A DNA stretch of 63,305 nt from UBA1672 sp050633325 (GTDB lineage Bacteria; Pseudomonadota; Alphaproteobacteria; Micavibrionales; Micavibrionaceae), in NCBI GenBank assembly GCA_050633325.1, contig JBOEGH010000015.1, forward strand, positions 1-63,305. Direction: 5' to 3'. The stretch's first letter is position 1. Each line of letters starts with the position of its first letter. A program made the translations under genes and the position numbers. This document shows positions 8,969-18,662 of this stretch, piece by piece. Under the pieces are notes generated by a model, which searched no databases, was not told the DNA's origin, and worked only from the letters and a program-made list of their open reading frames with translations.

Positions 8969-10936
8969 ATGCCTGATAATATTAAAATTACAATGCCGGA
9001 TGGATCTGTTAGAGAATATGATTCCGGCACCACGGGCATGGATATTGCGCAAAGTATATCTAAATCACTGGCTAAAGCGTCTATAGCGATTAAGCTGAAT
9101 GGTGAGTTGAGTGATCTATCGCTTCCTATTATTTCTGATACATCTATTGAAATTGTTAAACGCGCAGATGCTGATGCACTAGAGATGATCCGTCATGATG
9201 CTGCGCATGTAATGGCAGAGGCCGTACAATCACTATTCCCCGGTACGCAAGTAACTATAGGCCCATCAATTGAGAATGGTTTCTATTATGATTTTGCGCG
9301 TGATGAGCCATTTTCCACAGATGATATGGCAGCAATAGAAAAGGAAATGCGTAAAATTGTTGAACGCGGTGCGGCGTTTGAACGTGAAATTTGGGATAGA
9401 AATGAGGCGATTGCTTACTTCAAAGGTAAAGGCGAAATCTATAAGGCCGAGTTAATAGAAGACTTACCGGAGAGTGAAGATATAACAATTTACCGTCAGG
9501 GTGATTGGTTGGATTTATGTCGTGGCCCACATATGCCGACAACGCGAAATGTTGGAACAGCGTTTAAATTGCTTAAGGTTGCGGGTGCATATTGGCGTGG
9601 GGATTCTTCGCGTGCGATGTTAACGCGTATTTATGGTACTGCATGGCGTGATGAGAAAGAGCTAAAAGCATATATGCACCAGTTGGAAGAGGCGGAAAAA
9701 CGCGATCACCGTAAATTAGGAAATGAAATGGATTTATTTCACTTCCAAAGTGAAGCGCAAGGATCTGTATTTTGGCATCCAAAGGGCTTTACTATTTATA
9801 ACCAGTTGGAGGCATATATACGCAGACGTTTAGATGATGCGGGATATAATGAGATTAAAACACCGCAATTGATTGATAATAAATTGTGGGAAGCATCAGG
9901 CCATTGGGGTAAATATCGTGAGAACATGTTTGTTGTTCCTGATGAAATTCCAAATACAGATGAAGACGGCCCAGTTGTAAGTGATGACGCATTTGATAAG
10001 TTGATGGCGTTAAAGCCTATGAACTGTCCTGCACATGTTCAGGTGTTTAACCAAGGAACAAAATCTTATCGTGATTTGCCTTTACGCCTTGCGGAATTTG
10101 GATGTTGCCACAGAAACGAAGCTCATGGTGCTTTGCATGGTCTTATGCGTGTACGTCAGATGACGCAAGATGATGCGCATATTTTCTGTACTGAAGATCA
10201 AATCACCAGTGAATCTGTTGCATTTTGTGACTTAATGAAGGCGGTATATTCTGATCTTGGGTTTGATGATGTTAAAATTGTATTGGCTTTAAGGCCTGAT
10301 GAACGTGCAGGTACGGATGAAGTCTGGGATAAAGCCGAAGATGGTTTGCGCCAAGCATTGATTAAGGCCGGACTTGAATTTGAAGAAGCAGAGAATGAAG
10401 GTGCTTTTTACGGTCCTAAAATCGAATATCATATTCGTGATGCAATTGGTCGTAGTTGGCAGTGTGGGACTTTGCAATTGGACTTTGTTTTACCGGAACG
10501 CTTAGATGCATCTTATGTCGGAGAGGATGGCGCAAAGCATCGTCCTGTTATGTTGCACCGTGCGATCTTAGGTTCGCTTGAAAGATTTATTGGTGTAATG
10601 ATTGAAAGTTACGCAGGTAAGTTACCTTTATGGTTGGCACCAACGCAATGTGTTGTTGCAACAATCACAGGTAAGGCGGATGAGTATGCGAAAGAAGTGC
10701 ATCAAATGTTGATCGATGCGGGTGTTCGCGCCGAACTTGATATTCGTAATGAAAAGATAAATTACAAGGTTCGTGAGCATTCAGTTGGTAAAGTTCCTGC
10801 TTTATTCGTTGTTGGTGTCCGTGAGGCTGAGGAAAAAACTGTAGCGATTCGTCGTTTAGGATCGAAAAATCAATCAGTTGAATCCTTGGATAGTGCTTTA
10901 TCTTTCCTGAAAGAGGAAATTAAGCCACCATTTTAG
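8969..10936 (+). CDS. thrS: Threonine-tRNA ligase
   Basis: Charges tRNA-Thr in the cytoplasm. 655 residues, close to the 642 of E. coli. It has an N-terminal TGS domain (1-64), an editing domain with HDAAH (~75) and a later cysteine in DLCRGPH, and the class II catalytic core with MNCPAH, CCHRNEAHG and the motif-3 segment GSLERFIGVMIE. The core holds zinc ligands Cys, His and His. A C-terminal anticodon-binding domain follows. infC lies 127 bp downstream, as in many bacteria. The 226-bp leader upstream is long enough for a regulated 5' UTR, but I see no T-box and no clear operator. Confidence 0.98.
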   Translation: MPDNIKITMPDGSVREYDSGTTGMDIAQSISKSLAKASIAIKLNGELSDLSLPIISDTSIEIVKRADADALEMIRHDAAHVMAEAVQSLFPGTQVTIGPSIENGFYYDFARDEPFSTDDMAAIEKEMRKIVERGAAFEREIWDRNEAIAYFKGKGEIYKAELIEDLPESEDITIYRQGDWLDLCRGPHMPTTRNVGTAFKLLKVAGAYWRGDSSRAMLTRIYGTAWRDEKELKAYMHQLEEAEKRDHRKLGNEMDLFHFQSEAQGSVFWHPKGFTIYNQLEAYIRRRLDDAGYNEIKTPQLIDNKLWEASGHWGKYRENMFVVPDEIPNTDEDGPVVSDDAFDKLMALKPMNCPAHVQVFNQGTKSYRDLPLRLAEFGCCHRNEAHGALHGLMRVRQMTQDDAHIFCTEDQITSESVAFCDLMKAVYSDLGFDDVKIVLALRPDERAGTDEVWDKAEDGLRQALIKAGLEFEEAENEGAFYGPKIEYHIRDAIGRSWQCGTLQLDFVLPERLDASYVGEDGAKHRPVMLHRAILGSLERFIGVMIESYAGKLPLWLAPTQCVVATITGKADEYAKEVHQMLIDAGVRAELDIRNEKINYKVREHSVGKVPALFVVGVREAEEKTVAIRRLGSKNQSVESLDSALSFLKEEIKPPF

Positions 10937-11063
10937 GGTATAAAGGCGGTAAACGCTTGCGGAGATAATAAAACCACCGTATTAATTGTTTTATAAGTAA
11001 TTTTATTGATAATGTTTGTGTAAACATATCGTACATGGAAAATAATATATAGGAGAGACTGCT

Positions 11064-11603
11064 ATTTCCAGACCACAAAGACCAATGCCCAAAAAAGATC
11101 GCGGGCCACGTACTAATTCTGATATTACTGCACCTGAAGTTAGGTTGGTAGATGCCGATGGTGAAATGCAGGGTGTTGTTACCTTGGCTAAGGCTCAAGA
11201 AATGGCCGATCAAGTTGGGTTGGATTTGGTTGAAATGTCCCCTAATGCGGAACCGCCTGTTTGTAAAATTCTGGACTACGGTAAGTTTAAGTACGAGCAA
11301 CAGAAAAAAGCAAATGAAGCACGTAAAAAGCAAAAAACTGTCGAAGTTAAAGAAGTAAAGCTTAGCCCGCGTATTGAAAAAAATGATTATGACGTGAAAA
11401 TGCGTAATGCTACGCGTTTTCTAAATGATGGCAATAAAGTTAAGGTGACTATGCGTTTTCGTGGTCGTGAGATGGCACACCAAGAAATTGGCCGTGATAT
11501 TTTCAAGAATATTCGCGAAGAATTGGCGGAGATTTCAAGTGTTGAGCTAGAGCCTAAATTTGAAGGTCGTCAAATGATTATGATTTTAGGGCCGAGAACT
11601 TAA
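11064..11603 (+). CDS. infC: Translation initiation factor IF-3, ATT start codon
   Basis: IF-3 binds the 30S subunit and checks the start codon. I place the start at ATT 11064, not ATG 11085. AGGAGAG (11051-11057) is correctly spaced only from the ATT, and the result, about 179 residues, matches the usual 180. The N-domain (TNSDITAPEVRLVDADGE), linker helix and C-domain (KVKVTMRFRGREMAHQEIG) are all present. Rare start codons (AUU, AUA or AUC) on infC are the known basis of IF-3 autoregulation. Unlike the usual order, rpmI and rplT do not follow: a terminator and cvpA do. Confidence 0.96.
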   Translation: MSRPQRPMPKKDRGPRTNSDITAPEVRLVDADGEMQGVVTLAKAQEMADQVGLDLVEMSPNAEPPVCKILDYGKFKYEQQKKANEARKKQKTVEVKEVKLSPRIEKNDYDVKMRNATRFLNDGNKVKVTMRFRGREMAHQEIGRDIFKNIREELAEISSVELEPKFEGRQMIMILGPRT

Positions 11604-11631
11604 TTTTGTAAATTATTTAGATATTTTTATG

Positions 11632-11661
11632 CAGCGCGCTTTAATTTGTGCGCTGTTTTTT
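11632..11661 (+). terminator. Intrinsic terminator after infC
   Basis: CAGCGCGC (11632-11639) pairs with GTGCGCTG (11648-11655; 8 bp, one G-T), loop TTTAATTT, followed by six T. It ends the thrS/infC transcript. Confidence 0.85.
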
Positions 11662-11773
11662 GTTGTTAGTTGCTCGGGGATTGCATTTTTACCATGATCA
11701 TCGTATTCCTATTATATTATTACAATTTGAAGTATGCGTTTTATACGTTGGTTAAAGTTATAGGAAAACTTTT

Positions 11774-12496
11774 ATGATTCTTGATGCTGTTGTTGCTGTT
11801 ATTCTGTTGATTTCAATTTCTATTGCTTTACTGCGTGGTTTTATACGTGAAGTTCTTACAATTTTTGGCATTGGTGGCGGAATATTAGCGGCATATGTGT
11901 GTGGCCCTTTATTATTACCCTTTATTATGGATTGGATGGGGATTGTTCCGGGGGATGATGCTGCAGAAAAGCTATTCGGTATTTTGCCCTATGAATATGC
12001 AGCATATGCGGCATCTTATGGTCTTTTATTCATAGTTTTTGTAGTTCTTCTATCTATTTTGAGCCATTTTTTGGCAGAATTCGCGAAAAATCTTGGTCTT
12101 GGTGCATTAGATAGAACATTAGGTGCTCTATTTGGGATAGTGCGCGGTGTTTTGGTCTTGGGATTACTATACTTGCCAGCCTTTTATTTAATTAATGATG
12201 AAGAGCAAAAGGAAGAGTATTTTGCAGGAAGTAAGTCTCATACCTATCTTGAGATGACCTCTGCGTGGATAGATAGTTTTGTTCCTAAATCTGTTGAAGA
12301 TAATTTGGAAACTGGAATTGAAAAGGCTAAGAATGTTTCTGGAATGGGGAAAAAATTACAGGAAATGAATGTTCTAAAGAGCTCAAGTGAAGAACAGCAC
12401 AAAAGTAAAAAGGATGGATATACATCTGAGTTTAGAGATCAAATGAACGAGATGTTCGAAGAAAACAAAGATACCTCACCAGAATATAATGACTAA
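11774..12496 (+). CDS. cvpA: CvpA family inner membrane protein
   Basis: 240-residue protein with four hydrophobic segments and the CvpA pattern near the N-terminus (LDAVVAVILLISISIALLRG, then FIREVLTIFGIGGG) and ALDRTLGALFGIVRG in the middle. The C-terminal ~70 residues are charged and probably cytoplasmic or disordered. CvpA is associated with colicin V production and purine operons. The gene is usually just upstream of purF on the same strand; here purF is its neighbour but convergent. Confidence 0.85.
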   Translation: MILDAVVAVILLISISIALLRGFIREVLTIFGIGGGILAAYVCGPLLLPFIMDWMGIVPGDDAAEKLFGILPYEYAAYAASYGLLFIVFVVLLSILSHFLAEFAKNLGLGALDRTLGALFGIVRGVLVLGLLYLPAFYLINDEEQKEEYFAGSKSHTYLEMTSAWIDSFVPKSVEDNLETGIEKAKNVSGMGKKLQEMNVLKSSSEEQHKSKKDGYTSEFRDQMNEMFEENKDTSPEYND

Positions 12497-12516
12497 TATT
12501 TGATGTTATATATATT

Positions 12517-14040
12517 CTAATTTTTACCGTGTAAGTCTACACATCGCGCATGATCATCGATATCGCTGTTTTGTTTGCTTTTATCGCTTCTGCTTTCTTC
12601 TAGCCTTGCGAAGTATAAATCGTCGATATTACCTGTTATATATTTACCATCAAAGACAGAACAATCGAACGTTCGGCTATATTGTTTTTCATCGCTTGGC
12701 GTTACTGCTTTTATTAAGTCTTCTAAATCTTGGTAAATTAGCCAGTCTGCACCTATTGCGTTTTCTATTTCTTTGTCTGATTTTTCAAAGGCAATTAATT
12801 CAGATTTTACGGCCATGTCTATACCGTAAACATTGGGAAATCTTACCGGTGGAGCAGCAGAAGCAAAATATACTTTCTTTGCCCCGGCGGCACGCGCCAT
12901 ATCAATAATTTTCTTAGATGTTGTACCACGAACAATGGAATCATCTACCAGTAATACATTTTTATCCTTGAACTCTAAACTTATCGGGTTGAGTTTCTGT
13001 TTTACTGATTTTTCTCTTTCTTCTTGCCCGGGCATTATAAATGTTCTTCCGATATAGCGGTTTTTCACAAAGCCTTCGCGAAACTTAATCCCTAATTTAT
13101 GAGCCAGTTCCATCGCGCTAGGGCGGCTTGATTCCGGAATAGGGATCACAACATCTATATCGTGATCGGGCATTTCTTTAAGTATTTTATCCGCTAAATA
13201 CTCCCCCATTCTTACTCTTGCTTTATATACCAAGCTACCATCAATTATAGAGTCAGGGCGTGCAAGGTAAACATGTTCAAAAATACATGGGGTGTGTGAT
13301 TGTGCGTTATCACTGATATTGGTGTGCAGTTGCCCATCATTATCGATATATATTGTCTCTCCAGGTTGTACATCTCGTACTACTTCGAATCCTAATGCAT
13401 CAAGAGCAACACTTTCCGAGGCAATCATATATTCTGTTTTGCCATCTTTATTTATGCGTTTTCCGTAAATAAGGGGGCGAATACCGTTGGGGTCGCGAAA
13501 TCCAATCATTCCGTAACCTGATATCATCGCAACAACCGCATACGCGCCCTGACACCTTGTGTAAAGAGTGTCAATTGCCGCAAATATATGCTCAGGCTTA
13601 GGTTTTAATTGTTTTGCTGATTGTAGCTCATGCGCAAAAACGTTGAGTAATACTTCTGAATCTGAATTAGTGTTTACGTGGCGTAAGTCGGTTCTAAAAA
13701 GTTCTTTTTCTAAAGTATCTTGATTTGTAAGATTACCATTATGTGCCAATACTATTCCGTATGGAGAGTTAACGTAAAATGGTTGTGACTCTGCTGATGA
13801 TGCGCTGCCCGCTGTTGGATACCTGACATGAGCGATGCCGATATTACCCTTTAATTGTGTCATATGTTCAAGGTCGAATATATCACTTACCATGCCGTTG
13901 CTTTTGCGAAGGCAGAACCTACCATTATCTTCGGTTACAATTCCTGCGGCATCTTGTCCGCGATGTTGTAAAACAGTTAGTGAGTCGTATAAGCTTTGAT
14001 TAACTGGTGAGTAAGCATAAATTCCGACAATTCCGCACAT
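12517..14040 (-). CDS. purF: Amidophosphoribosyltransferase
   Basis: First committed step of purine synthesis: PRPP + glutamine to phosphoribosylamine. 507 residues. It starts MCGIVGIY, so Cys2 becomes the N-terminal nucleophile of the Ntn glutaminase without a propeptide. The glutaminase half has HVRYPTAGS and SDSEVLLN. The phosphoribosyltransferase half has the PRPP loop VLLVDDSIVRGTTS (~360). The C-terminus carries a ~25-residue polar tail (SRSDKSKQNSDIDDHARC). It stands convergent with cvpA with 20 bp between stops. Confidence 0.97.
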   Translation of the reverse strand: MCGIVGIYAYSPVNQSLYDSLTVLQHRGQDAAGIVTEDNGRFCLRKSNGMVSDIFDLEHMTQLKGNIGIAHVRYPTAGSASSAESQPFYVNSPYGIVLAHNGNLTNQDTLEKELFRTDLRHVNTNSDSEVLLNVFAHELQSAKQLKPKPEHIFAAIDTLYTRCQGAYAVVAMISGYGMIGFRDPNGIRPLIYGKRINKDGKTEYMIASESVALDALGFEVVRDVQPGETIYIDNDGQLHTNISDNAQSHTPCIFEHVYLARPDSIIDGSLVYKARVRMGEYLADKILKEMPDHDIDVVIPIPESSRPSAMELAHKLGIKFREGFVKNRYIGRTFIMPGQEEREKSVKQKLNPISLEFKDKNVLLVDDSIVRGTTSKKIIDMARAAGAKKVYFASAAPPVRFPNVYGIDMAVKSELIAFEKSDKEIENAIGADWLIYQDLEDLIKAVTPSDEKQYSRTFDCSVFDGKYITGNIDDLYFARLEESRSDKSKQNSDIDDHARCVDLHGKN

Positions 14041-14122
14041 GTCTTGATCTTTCTTATCGTTAAGACATTGTTCTCTTAATACCGAGAGGACATAAGATAT
14101 TGTGAAACCCTTTGTTTTTCAA

Positions 14123-14151
14123 GAAAAAAGAGCCACCCTAGGGCGGCTCTT
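14123..14151 (-). terminator. Intrinsic terminator after MscS gene
   Basis: AAGAGCC (14128-14134) and GGCTCTT (14145-14151) form a stem extended inward by CCC/GGG. On the minus strand it is followed by six T. It ends the MscS transcript before purF. Confidence 0.85.
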
Positions 14152-14177
14152 ACATATTTTATTGTTTATTGGCTTTA

Positions 14178-15017
14178 TTAAGCAGCCTTCTTTTTAGTAG
14201 CTGTCTTTGATTTTGGCGCAGTTTTTACCGTTTCATTCGCCGGCTGCGTCATTTCAATTGTACGCGTTGGAAACGGTATGGAAATGCCATCTTTGTCCAA
14301 TGCTTCTTTTACTGCTTTCATTGTATCAACCTTCAGAGCAGCCACGTTGCCGCGATCAGACCAAATACGTAACGTAATATCTACTGAAGAATCACCTAGG
14401 TTAGTGACCATAATTTGCGGTGCTTGATCTTCATCTGTGAAAATACGATCATCTTTTGATACTGCCTTTTCTATGGTTTTGAATGCTTTGTTAATATCGT
14501 CATTGTAGCTAATACCAAATACGATATCTTGACGACGTGTATCATTACGTGAAAAATTTTGTATGTCTGTATTCCATAGATTGCTGTTTGGTACAAATAT
14601 ATAAACATTCTCCAGCGTTGAAAGTTCTGTCGCGAACAAGCCAAGAGATTTTACTGTTCCTGTTGTTCCACCTGCGGAGATGAAGTCACCAACATCAAAT
14701 GGGCGAAGAATAAGTAACATAACACCTGCGGATACGTTGCTTAATGTACCTTGCAACGCAAGACCAATAGCAAGACCGGCAGCACCAAGAACGGCCAACA
14801 AACTTGCTGTTTGTACGCCAAATTGTTGAAGAACCATCACTGCGGCTAGTGCTAGAATTGCGTATTTTGCACTTGCGCCCAGAAAGCTTTTTAAGGTGTC
14901 ATCTAATTTTTTGATGTTTTGAATAAGTTTATAAACATAGTTACCAAGTACCCATCCTGCGATCATGACAAGGCTGGCGATAACAACATTTGTTGCGATT
15001 GTTATGAAGTAATCCAT
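14178..15017 (-). CDS. Small-conductance mechanosensitive channel, MscS family
   Basis: 279 residues, the size of E. coli MscS (286). Three transmembrane helices sit at the N-terminus. The pore helix is LLAVLGAAGLAIGLALQGTLSNVSAG (read in two parts: Ala/Gly packing ridge, then QGTLSN), followed by LRPFDVGDFI and the beta domain GTVKSLGLFATEL. A Lys/Ala-rich C-terminal tail (KTAPKSKTATKKKAA) is added. The channel opens on hypo-osmotic shock to release solutes. It is a single gene with its own terminator. Confidence 0.93.
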   Translation of the reverse strand: MDYFITIATNVVIASLVMIAGWVLGNYVYKLIQNIKKLDDTLKSFLGASAKYAILALAAVMVLQQFGVQTASLLAVLGAAGLAIGLALQGTLSNVSAGVMLLILRPFDVGDFISAGGTTGTVKSLGLFATELSTLENVYIFVPNSNLWNTDIQNFSRNDTRRQDIVFGISYNDDINKAFKTIEKAVSKDDRIFTDEDQAPQIMVTNLGDSSVDITLRIWSDRGNVAALKVDTMKAVKEALDKDGISIPFPTRTIEMTQPANETVKTAPKSKTATKKKAA

Positions 15018-15179
15018 GGGTTCTCCCGTGTGAAATTGAATGATTATAGGTTATTCATAGATTAGTATGTATTTTTTCGCAAGTATAACGCATGAAACAG
15101 CCATATATTTGTCAAATAGGGTGCTTTAGTTGTACAATAATAATGCTGCGTGTGGTTTTTATATAAGGAGTGGATGGCT

Positions 15180-15746
15180 ATGTTTACTAAATCAGAGTGG
15201 AAACTAAACTTAGTTGGCTGTATGGAAATATTATTGTTTATGCCAATAGGTGTTGATCGTTTTTCCTCTTCGCGTAGTGCCGCGGTTAGATCATTTATCG
15301 TTCCTATCCTTCTTTTGCCGGTATTGTTATCTGTTATGGTTGCGATGTCTGATGGCTTTCCGTTATCTATTCTACTTTCTTTGCACATGATCCGTATAGT
15401 TTTGGCCGCCGTCATGTTTTTTAGTGTCGTGTATTTCTTAAGCAAGCAGTTTGAACGGCAACAGCATTTCTATAAATTCGTAAATGTTGTTAACTGGTCT
15501 AATATTCCGGGGGTGTTAATGACCCTGCCTATATTGGCTGCATTGGTTATGGGATATGATATTACTGCTCTTGAATCATATGCTGTATTTATAACTATTG
15601 TTGGTTATATATATTCGGCATTTATCCTAACGCACTGTTTTAGGTTTCCATGGGAAATGGGCGGCTTCATCGCAATCGTAGGGTTGGCGATAGATCAAAA
15701 TTTATTGGATGTAACGGTGTATATCCGTGATTTACTTGTAGCGTAA
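15180..15746 (+). CDS. Unknown polytopic membrane protein
   Basis: 188 residues with about five hydrophobic segments (VPILLLPVLLSVMVA, IRIVLAAVMFFSVVYFL, IPGVLMTLPILAALVMG, AVFITIVGYIYSAFIL, GGFIAIVGLAI). I choose ATG 15180 because AAGGAG lies 9 nt upstream; ATG 15174 is too close, and GTG 15150 lies before the ribosome site. There is a loose resemblance in layout to Yip1-like small membrane proteins, but I see no diagnostic motif. It is convergent with der. Confidence 0.7.
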   Translation: MFTKSEWKLNLVGCMEILLFMPIGVDRFSSSRSAAVRSFIVPILLLPVLLSVMVAMSDGFPLSILLSLHMIRIVLAAVMFFSVVYFLSKQFERQQHFYKFVNVVNWSNIPGVLMTLPILAALVMGYDITALESYAVFITIVGYIYSAFILTHCFRFPWEMGGFIAIVGLAIDQNLLDVTVYIRDLLVA

Positions 15747-15761
15747 TTATACTTTTAACGT

Positions 15762-17171
15762 TTATGCGTAAGGGTTCTTACTTGCACGTACCAACAAGCG
15801 TACCGGAACACTTGGTATATCAAAGTCACGGCGCAATCCGTTAGTAATATATCGTCTATATGAATCCGGTAATTCTTTTGGTCTTGAAACCCATAGTGCG
15901 AATGTGGGGGGGCGTGTTTTTATTTGCGTAATATATTTTACGCGGTTATGTCGGCCGCCAACAAGTGGGGCAGGGTTCTTACTCTCCATGCTTGCCAACC
16001 ATCTGTTAAGCCCGCCAGTACCTATACGCTTATTCCATATCTCGTAAGTTTTAAGAGCTTTATAGAATAGTTTATCAATATTCTTACCGTTTTTTGCAGA
16101 AATGGTCGCAAATTCAATATCTTTGGTTTGAGATAGTGAGGTAGATAATTTGTGTTTTATGTCGTCCAATACTTCCGAGCGTCCTTTTACAGCGTCCCAT
16201 TTGTTAACTGCAATGACCAGCGCGCGACCTTCGCTTGCAACATGTTCAGCAATCTGCAAATCTTGTTTTTCAAGGGCCATGTTGCCATCAAGAACAAGAA
16301 TAACTATCTGTGCCAAACGAATTGCGCGCATGGAATCTTCTGCGGACATTTGTTCAATATGATTTGTAATCTTAGATTTTCTACGTAAACCCGCAGTGTC
16401 CACCAGCTTAAATTTACGATCCTCATATGTCCAATCAACGGCAATAGCATCACGTGTAATTCCTGCCTCTGGACCTGTCATAACGCGTTGTTCGTCCAAT
16501 ATTGCATTTAGAAGGGTAGATTTACCAACATTTGGCCTGCCGACAATTGCAATTTTGATTGGTTTGTCAGGATCATCTTCCTCTTGTTTGAAGACGTAAT
16601 CTTCTATTCCTTCAATGTCGTCGAGATTATCGAATTCACTTGTGAGTTCGCTTTCTTCGTCATTGTTCTCTTCTTCTTCGGGGAAATATGGGGTTAGGGC
16701 ATTATGAAGGTCGTCAAACCCAACGCTATGCTCTGCTGATATTGCTACGGGATCACCAAAGCCAAGAGAATATGCTTCGCCAACGCCACTTTGGGATACT
16801 TTATCACTTTCGCATTTGTTAACGGCCAAGATGATCGGTTTGTGTTGTCTGCGCAAGAATGCCGCAAAATGTTCATCAGCAGGGGTTACACCTTCACGTC
16901 CGTCAATTACAAATAAAATCGCGTCGGCCATTTCAAGTGCAGCTTCTGTTTGTTGACGCATACGTCCTTGAATAGAACTGTCAAAGCTTTCTTCAAGTCC
17001 GGCGGTGTCAATTATAATCATTGATTGGCCAAACAGATTTGCTTCGGCTTCGCGCCAGTCACGGGTAACACCAGGAGTGTTGTCAACAATGGCTAATCTT
17101 TTACCTGCCATTTTGTTAAATAATGTTGATTTACCAACGTTCGGGCGGCCAACAATTGCAATTCTTAACAT
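15762..17171 (-). CDS. der: GTPase Der (EngA), ribosome assembly
   Basis: 469-residue double GTPase required for 50S subunit maturation. Both G domains have GRPNVGKST (near residues 7 and 213) and NKxD motifs (NKCESD, diverged; NKWD). A C-terminal KH-like domain runs to RLLVRASKNPYA. An acidic linker (~175-200, rich in Glu, Asp and Asn) joins the G domains. It is the last gene of the yfgM-like/bamB/der run, an order common in alphaproteobacteria. Confidence 0.97.
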   Translation of the reverse strand: MLRIAIVGRPNVGKSTLFNKMAGKRLAIVDNTPGVTRDWREAEANLFGQSMIIIDTAGLEESFDSSIQGRMRQQTEAALEMADAILFVIDGREGVTPADEHFAAFLRRQHKPIILAVNKCESDKVSQSGVGEAYSLGFGDPVAISAEHSVGFDDLHNALTPYFPEEEENNDEESELTSEFDNLDDIEGIEDYVFKQEEDDPDKPIKIAIVGRPNVGKSTLLNAILDEQRVMTGPEAGITRDAIAVDWTYEDRKFKLVDTAGLRRKSKITNHIEQMSAEDSMRAIRLAQIVILVLDGNMALEKQDLQIAEHVASEGRALVIAVNKWDAVKGRSEVLDDIKHKLSTSLSQTKDIEFATISAKNGKNIDKLFYKALKTYEIWNKRIGTGGLNRWLASMESKNPAPLVGGRHNRVKYITQIKTRPPTFALWVSRPKELPDSYRRYITNGLRRDFDIPSVPVRLLVRASKNPYA

Positions 17172-17264
17172 ATCTATTCTGCTTTTTTTTACGTTCTATA
17201 CGCGGCTATGAAAGGTTCTTTATTACCTAAAGCCACATATTTTCGAACGGTATTAGCATATATA

Positions 17265-18602
17265 TTATTTATATGCCATTAAAGTTCCATCATCAGCCAA
17301 TATGTATAGTGTTTTATCAGCGATTATAGGGGAAATTTGCATGCTTTTCTTGGTTTTAGTCGTGCGCATTATGTCACCATTACGTGCGTCTATCTCAACA
17401 AAATATCCGTGAGATCCGGTAATAACTAACCTATCTGATCCCATCACAGGGCCGCTCCAATATATAGGGTCTTCACGGTCATCAGGGTCTTCGAAACGAT
17501 CTAGTTCTTGTATCCATAGAATAGAGCCGTTGGTGATGTTTATTGCTATGACTTGGTTGTCTGATGATAATACATATAGGTTTTGTCCAGACACCCAAGG
17601 AGTTTGAGAGCCACTTACTTCTCTTTGCCAGATTCTAGCACCTGTTCTCTCATTGATAGCAGCAAGTTTACCGCCAAAGCTTATCGATACTATTATGCCA
17701 TTGTCTAATATTGGCATTGCTTTTATATCTGACATGCTTTCTAAGCCACCACCATATCTTCTAACGCTGGCTAAGTTATCAGACCATGCTACTGATCCAT
17801 TTTCAACGCGTAGAGCAGTAACCTCACCAGATGAGAATACGGGTACTACAATGTCGCTGTTTGCGGCGGGGCTTGCAGCACCTAGTAGGCCTGTTGTTTC
17901 ACTTATGCCTGTGTACTCCCAAAGGCTTGCACCGTCTTTTGCGCTTAATGCCACAAGGCGTGAATCTACTGTTGAGACAAATACTCTGCCTCCTATTACT
18001 GTGGGTGCGGCGCGTGATGGCGCAGGAAGTCTTTTACGCCATTGTATTTCGCCATTATCCGGAGATACTGCGATTACTTCGTCATATCCGTTAGTCACAT
18101 ATATTAATCCATGCGCAAATGATATGCCGCCGCTTATTACTGTTTCGCCTTCATCTTCTTTTTCTACATTTGTTTTCCAAATCAGTTTACCTGTTGCTGC
18201 ATTAAATGCAGATAATCTTGAATCTGTATCCAATGTATATACAGCGTTATTGGCGACGATTGGTTGGGCGGTAAGCGGTAAATCACCAGAACTTCCAGCG
18301 CCGATATCAGAAGACCAAATCCGTTTTAACTGAGTATTAGGTAATGCAGGATTTTGCATAGAGTGATTTGGATATCCACCTGTTTGCGGCCATGACGCAT
18401 TTGACCATTCCGCGGGTGCAGGAAAACTATTTTGATTTTCTATGGATACGTCAGGCTTAAGTGTTTTTTGCAGCTCTAAAACAGAAATGCGTTTCCCTTC
18501 CAGTTTTTGCTCTTCGTCTTTGTCGAACATGCCAGATACGCTAGAGCATGAATTTAGTATCAACATAGAAAATACGGCAAGTACCGTTTTGTTTTTTAAC
18601 AT
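17265..18602 (-). CDS. bamB: Outer membrane assembly lipoprotein BamB
   Basis: 445-residue lipoprotein of the BAM complex that folds outer membrane proteins. The signal sequence ends in lipobox LNSC with the lipid-modified Cys at 19. The rest is an eight-bladed PQQ-type beta-propeller with repeated units such as VYTLDTDSRLSAFNAATGKLIW and VFVSTVDSRLVALSAKDG. It lies between the YfgM-like gene (60 bp) and der (93 bp) in one operon. Confidence 0.94.
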   Translation of the reverse strand: MLKNKTVLAVFSMLILNSCSSVSGMFDKDEEQKLEGKRISVLELQKTLKPDVSIENQNSFPAPAEWSNASWPQTGGYPNHSMQNPALPNTQLKRIWSSDIGAGSSGDLPLTAQPIVANNAVYTLDTDSRLSAFNAATGKLIWKTNVEKEDEGETVISGGISFAHGLIYVTNGYDEVIAVSPDNGEIQWRKRLPAPSRAAPTVIGGRVFVSTVDSRLVALSAKDGASLWEYTGISETTGLLGAASPAANSDIVVPVFSSGEVTALRVENGSVAWSDNLASVRRYGGGLESMSDIKAMPILDNGIIVSISFGGKLAAINERTGARIWQREVSGSQTPWVSGQNLYVLSSDNQVIAINITNGSILWIQELDRFEDPDDREDPIYWSGPVMGSDRLVITGSHGYFVEIDARNGDIMRTTKTKKSMQISPIIADKTLYILADDGTLMAYK

Positions 18603-18662
18603 TCTGTTATTCCTGTTTTTTTAGCAATATTAAAGATAGTCTGGCTTGTCAGTACGCAGGTG

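Noticed and set aside
15062..15445. 127-codon frame antisense to the membrane protein gene at 15180
   Set aside because: Overlaps a frame with a good ribosome site and membrane helices; translated product is Thr/Asn/Ile-rich with no features.
17653..18333. Long frame antisense to bamB (226 codons)
   Set aside because: Composition is a mirror of the bamB frame, there is no ribosome site, and no recognisable protein.
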